Assembly: GCA_030272155.1 (NCBI GenBank)
Contig: CP126196.1
Location: 5,394,501 to 5,458,500, forward strand
Length of the DNA: 64,000 nt
Reading direction: 5' to 3'
From: Tetradesmus obliquus
Lineage: Eukaryota > Chlorophyta > Chlorophyceae > Sphaeropleales > Scenedesmaceae
Every line of letters starts with the position of its first letter. The first letter of the stretch is position 1. A program made the position numbers and the translations under genes. Positions 61,801-64,000 of this stretch are shown here, piece by piece. The notes under the pieces were generated by a model, which was given only the letters and a program-made list of their open reading frames with translations, did not search any database and had not been told where the DNA came from.

Positions 61801-64000
61801 ATATGTATACACCTTTGACAAACAGAACAGCAACCGATTCTTGTAGGGTCGCTGACGTTGCTGCTAAGCAGTGCCATACAACCACCACTGCTGTGAGCAG
61901 TGTCTGTTGGACAATCATCAGCAGCTCAAAGGCGTCTCAGGAAGTGTCTTGCCCGGCGGCGCCTGCTCATAAAAGGCAGCTGGCAGCAGCAATTGCAATC
62001 CAGGAAGCAGCATGTGATACAACAGTGCAGTCAATCATAGCTGTGCAAGTGCGCGCTTCAAGTCTGCAGGATGCTGTTGCCTTGCAGCTTTTGCCTCACA
62101 TGATCAACAACATCTGCAGATCACGTTGAAATCCAATTGTCAACACATGGCACACCACAAACCATCTGACGTCCATATGCTTGTGAAGCCACTGCTGCCG
62201 GCCAGACAGAACTGCCCTGTAGCTGTTCTGCGGCTGAAAACGAATACACGGACACAGCGTTGACTCCGCATGCGCTGATCACACTGTGATGCAGTGTCAA
62301 CAGCATCACCATCATCAGTCGCAGCCATTGTCGAAACAAGCAGCCATCAAGCAGCATCACAGCAGAGTGGCCAACAAACAGACAAACCATCATAACTTCC
62401 ATTGTCTGTTAGCAGCAGCACCAATGCCAGCCGTTGCCTGACATGTGAAGGAGAGCGAGGGGTTACTCAGCAACAAAGATCACCCCATGTGCGCTTGTAT
62501 AAATACAATGCACATCTGCCTGACGTTCTGTCAGAACACAGGCGTGCGCGTGACCGTGACTGCTGCATGCAAGTCAGTTAGTGTTCCTAGGCAGCTGCTG
62601 TTCAGCAGCCGAAGGGTAAGCTTCCCCTTTGATCCTTCGAAGAATCAGGCTTCAGTGAGCAGTTGGGGCTCAGCACAGAGGCTGCTATCAAGACTGCCTG
62701 TGCATGTCATATATCGGTACGGCATGAAATTGGTTCACATCCTAGTTTTGCAGGTGACCCAGCAGGAGCTGCAGCACCCGCCAACACACATTTTACTCCA
62801 CTAACCCTCGTCTGCCAATCACACCCATCCAGTCAGTGCTGCCAACACACACCACCCTGGCCACGCCAGCTGCGTCACAGCAGCTGCCAGAACAAACCAG
62901 CGGCAGCAGCAGCAGCAGCGGCAGGCACAGGTTGGACAGCACCAGCAAGCGCTGGCAACTATCCTCAGGCCCTGCATTATCGTTCTGAAACCGTTGCGTG
63001 TAGGCCACACCCATACAGCGGTTTCTGCAGCCCACACAACCCATGTAGCAGCTGCATGACCATGGCAGGTACTCGAGCTGTAGCCCGCTCAAAAAAACAG
63101 CTGGTGACCACGAATAAACACACTTCCTACGCATCGTGATCCTTCTCAAACAATCCTCTAGCTACCCTACCACTACCCTGCACAAACAGCACAGCTTACT
63201 CCCCATGTTGCCTGCCGCCATGCGTCACAGCATGCGTAATCCATGCACAACAAACCCCTTTACGAGTGGGATCTGAAGCAACTCGGCTGTTGAGTTGTGA
63301 CAAATTCAACATGACGTTGACGTGGACCTCATGGTCTGAGCTACAGGCAGAACCTGAACCCACACCATGTCACGTGCAGGCCTCTTTCAGCCTGATACTT
63401 GTTACGCACACATGTCCTGTGCCTCGCTAAATAAAACGTTCAGTGAACGCAGATGCCACCGTGAACAATGATTCAGCAGCCCCACCACCACCCTTCACCT
63501 GCGTGCTGCCACGCGCCGCAGATGCGTCGCAGCATGTGCGGCCCCTGCACCACAAGCCCCTGAAGCATGTTGACACCTGACACTACTGAACCTCGTGTTG
63601 ATTCCTGATCGGGGTTTCCAGTCGTTTGCTGAGTGGGATAGTACCTCTCACATTACATTCACCAACACTCATGCTGGTACACCTTGCTTCTGCAGGTCAC
63701 GCCGAATAGCCGGCAGGTCAGCCTGTCACCCTGTGACGGCCGCTGCCGCCCACACAGCACAGGCCGGCACTGCAAAGATGCTCGGCAGCGCTGCCAACAG
63801 CCGCACGGCTGCTGCACCTGGTGTTGCATGTGCTGTTACAGCTGCACCTGGTGTTGCATGTGCTGTTACAGCTGCCGCGTCTTTTGTAAGCTGCAGACTG
63901 CCCGTTCTGCTGAAAAGGCACAGCCCGATGCTGCTTATGCCTCAACATGGTGCCGCCAGCACGCAAGCGGGGTGACAACACGGCCTGCCTTGACCACATA
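58852..64000. other. Unassigned region to the window end
   Basis: No recognised gene on either strand. It starts with the presumed 5' end of the MYB gene, which I could not complete. A/T-rich patches occur at 60790-60860 and 61095-61140. The Cys/His-rich frames at 59466-59753 and 62663-63139 have no known motif. Confidence 0.4.
63811..63870 (+). repeat. Perfect 30-bp tandem duplication
   Basis: The unit gctgcacctggtgttgcatg plus tgctgttaca occurs twice head to tail (63811-63840 and 63841-63870), inside an open frame where it repeats AAPGVACAVT. Confidence 0.97.

Overview
This window looks like nuclear DNA of a chlorophyte green alga, probably of the core Chlorophyceae (Chlamydomonadales or Sphaeropleales). 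The reasons are: intron-rich genes with GT-AG introns; candidate TGTAA polyadenylation signals; an SBP-box factor with a finely split DNA-binding domain; long Gln/Ala tracts; a DIRS/PAT-type tyrosine-recombinase retrotransposon; and very dense simple repeats. The species cannot be fixed from sequence alone, and nothing bacterial, organellar or viral was recognised.

Layout. 1-4585 (+) holds the 3' part of a mitochondrial-type cysteine desulfurase gene (NFS1), seven exons with clean phases, followed by a 3' region containing echoes of its last exon. 5531-8950 has no recognisable gene but has a segmental duplication. 9296-10246 (-) is a hypothetical Ala-rich protein. 12460-12726 is a pure CAT microsatellite. 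14635-19452 (+) is a nine-exon RNA-binding protein with two hnRNP F/H-like RRMs and a low-complexity tail; it needs two indel corrections. 19453-27628 is largely unassigned. 27629-28452 is a solo copy of the DIRS terminal region, and about 275 bp further on starts an SBP-box transcription factor (28728-33210, +, six exons).

34754-40586 is an almost pure TG tract of about 5.8 kb. It is followed by a 422-bp near-identical tandem duplication and a G-rich tract. 44027-48492 (-) is a decayed DIRS/PAT-like element (gag-like, RT, RNase H/MT-like, tyrosine recombinase). 48532-49239 (+) is a helix-turn-helix transposase N-terminal fragment. 49296-50975 (+) are four exons of an unrecognised gene. 53262-58851 (-) is an R2R3-MYB factor. 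The rest, to 64000, is unassigned.

The main pattern is that introns here appear to be built from repeated copies of their own splice-site-spanning segments. In NFS1, the junctions of several exons are echoed in the neighbouring introns, once as a ten-copy array, and the stop-codon region is echoed downstream. Weaker examples occur in the SBP gene and in the unrecognised gene. Two other introns, in unrelated genes, consist almost wholly of coding-strand CCTG-type repeats running up to the 3' splice site. Frameshifts in several otherwise good genes mean that residual assembly indels must be excluded before any of them is called a pseudogene.
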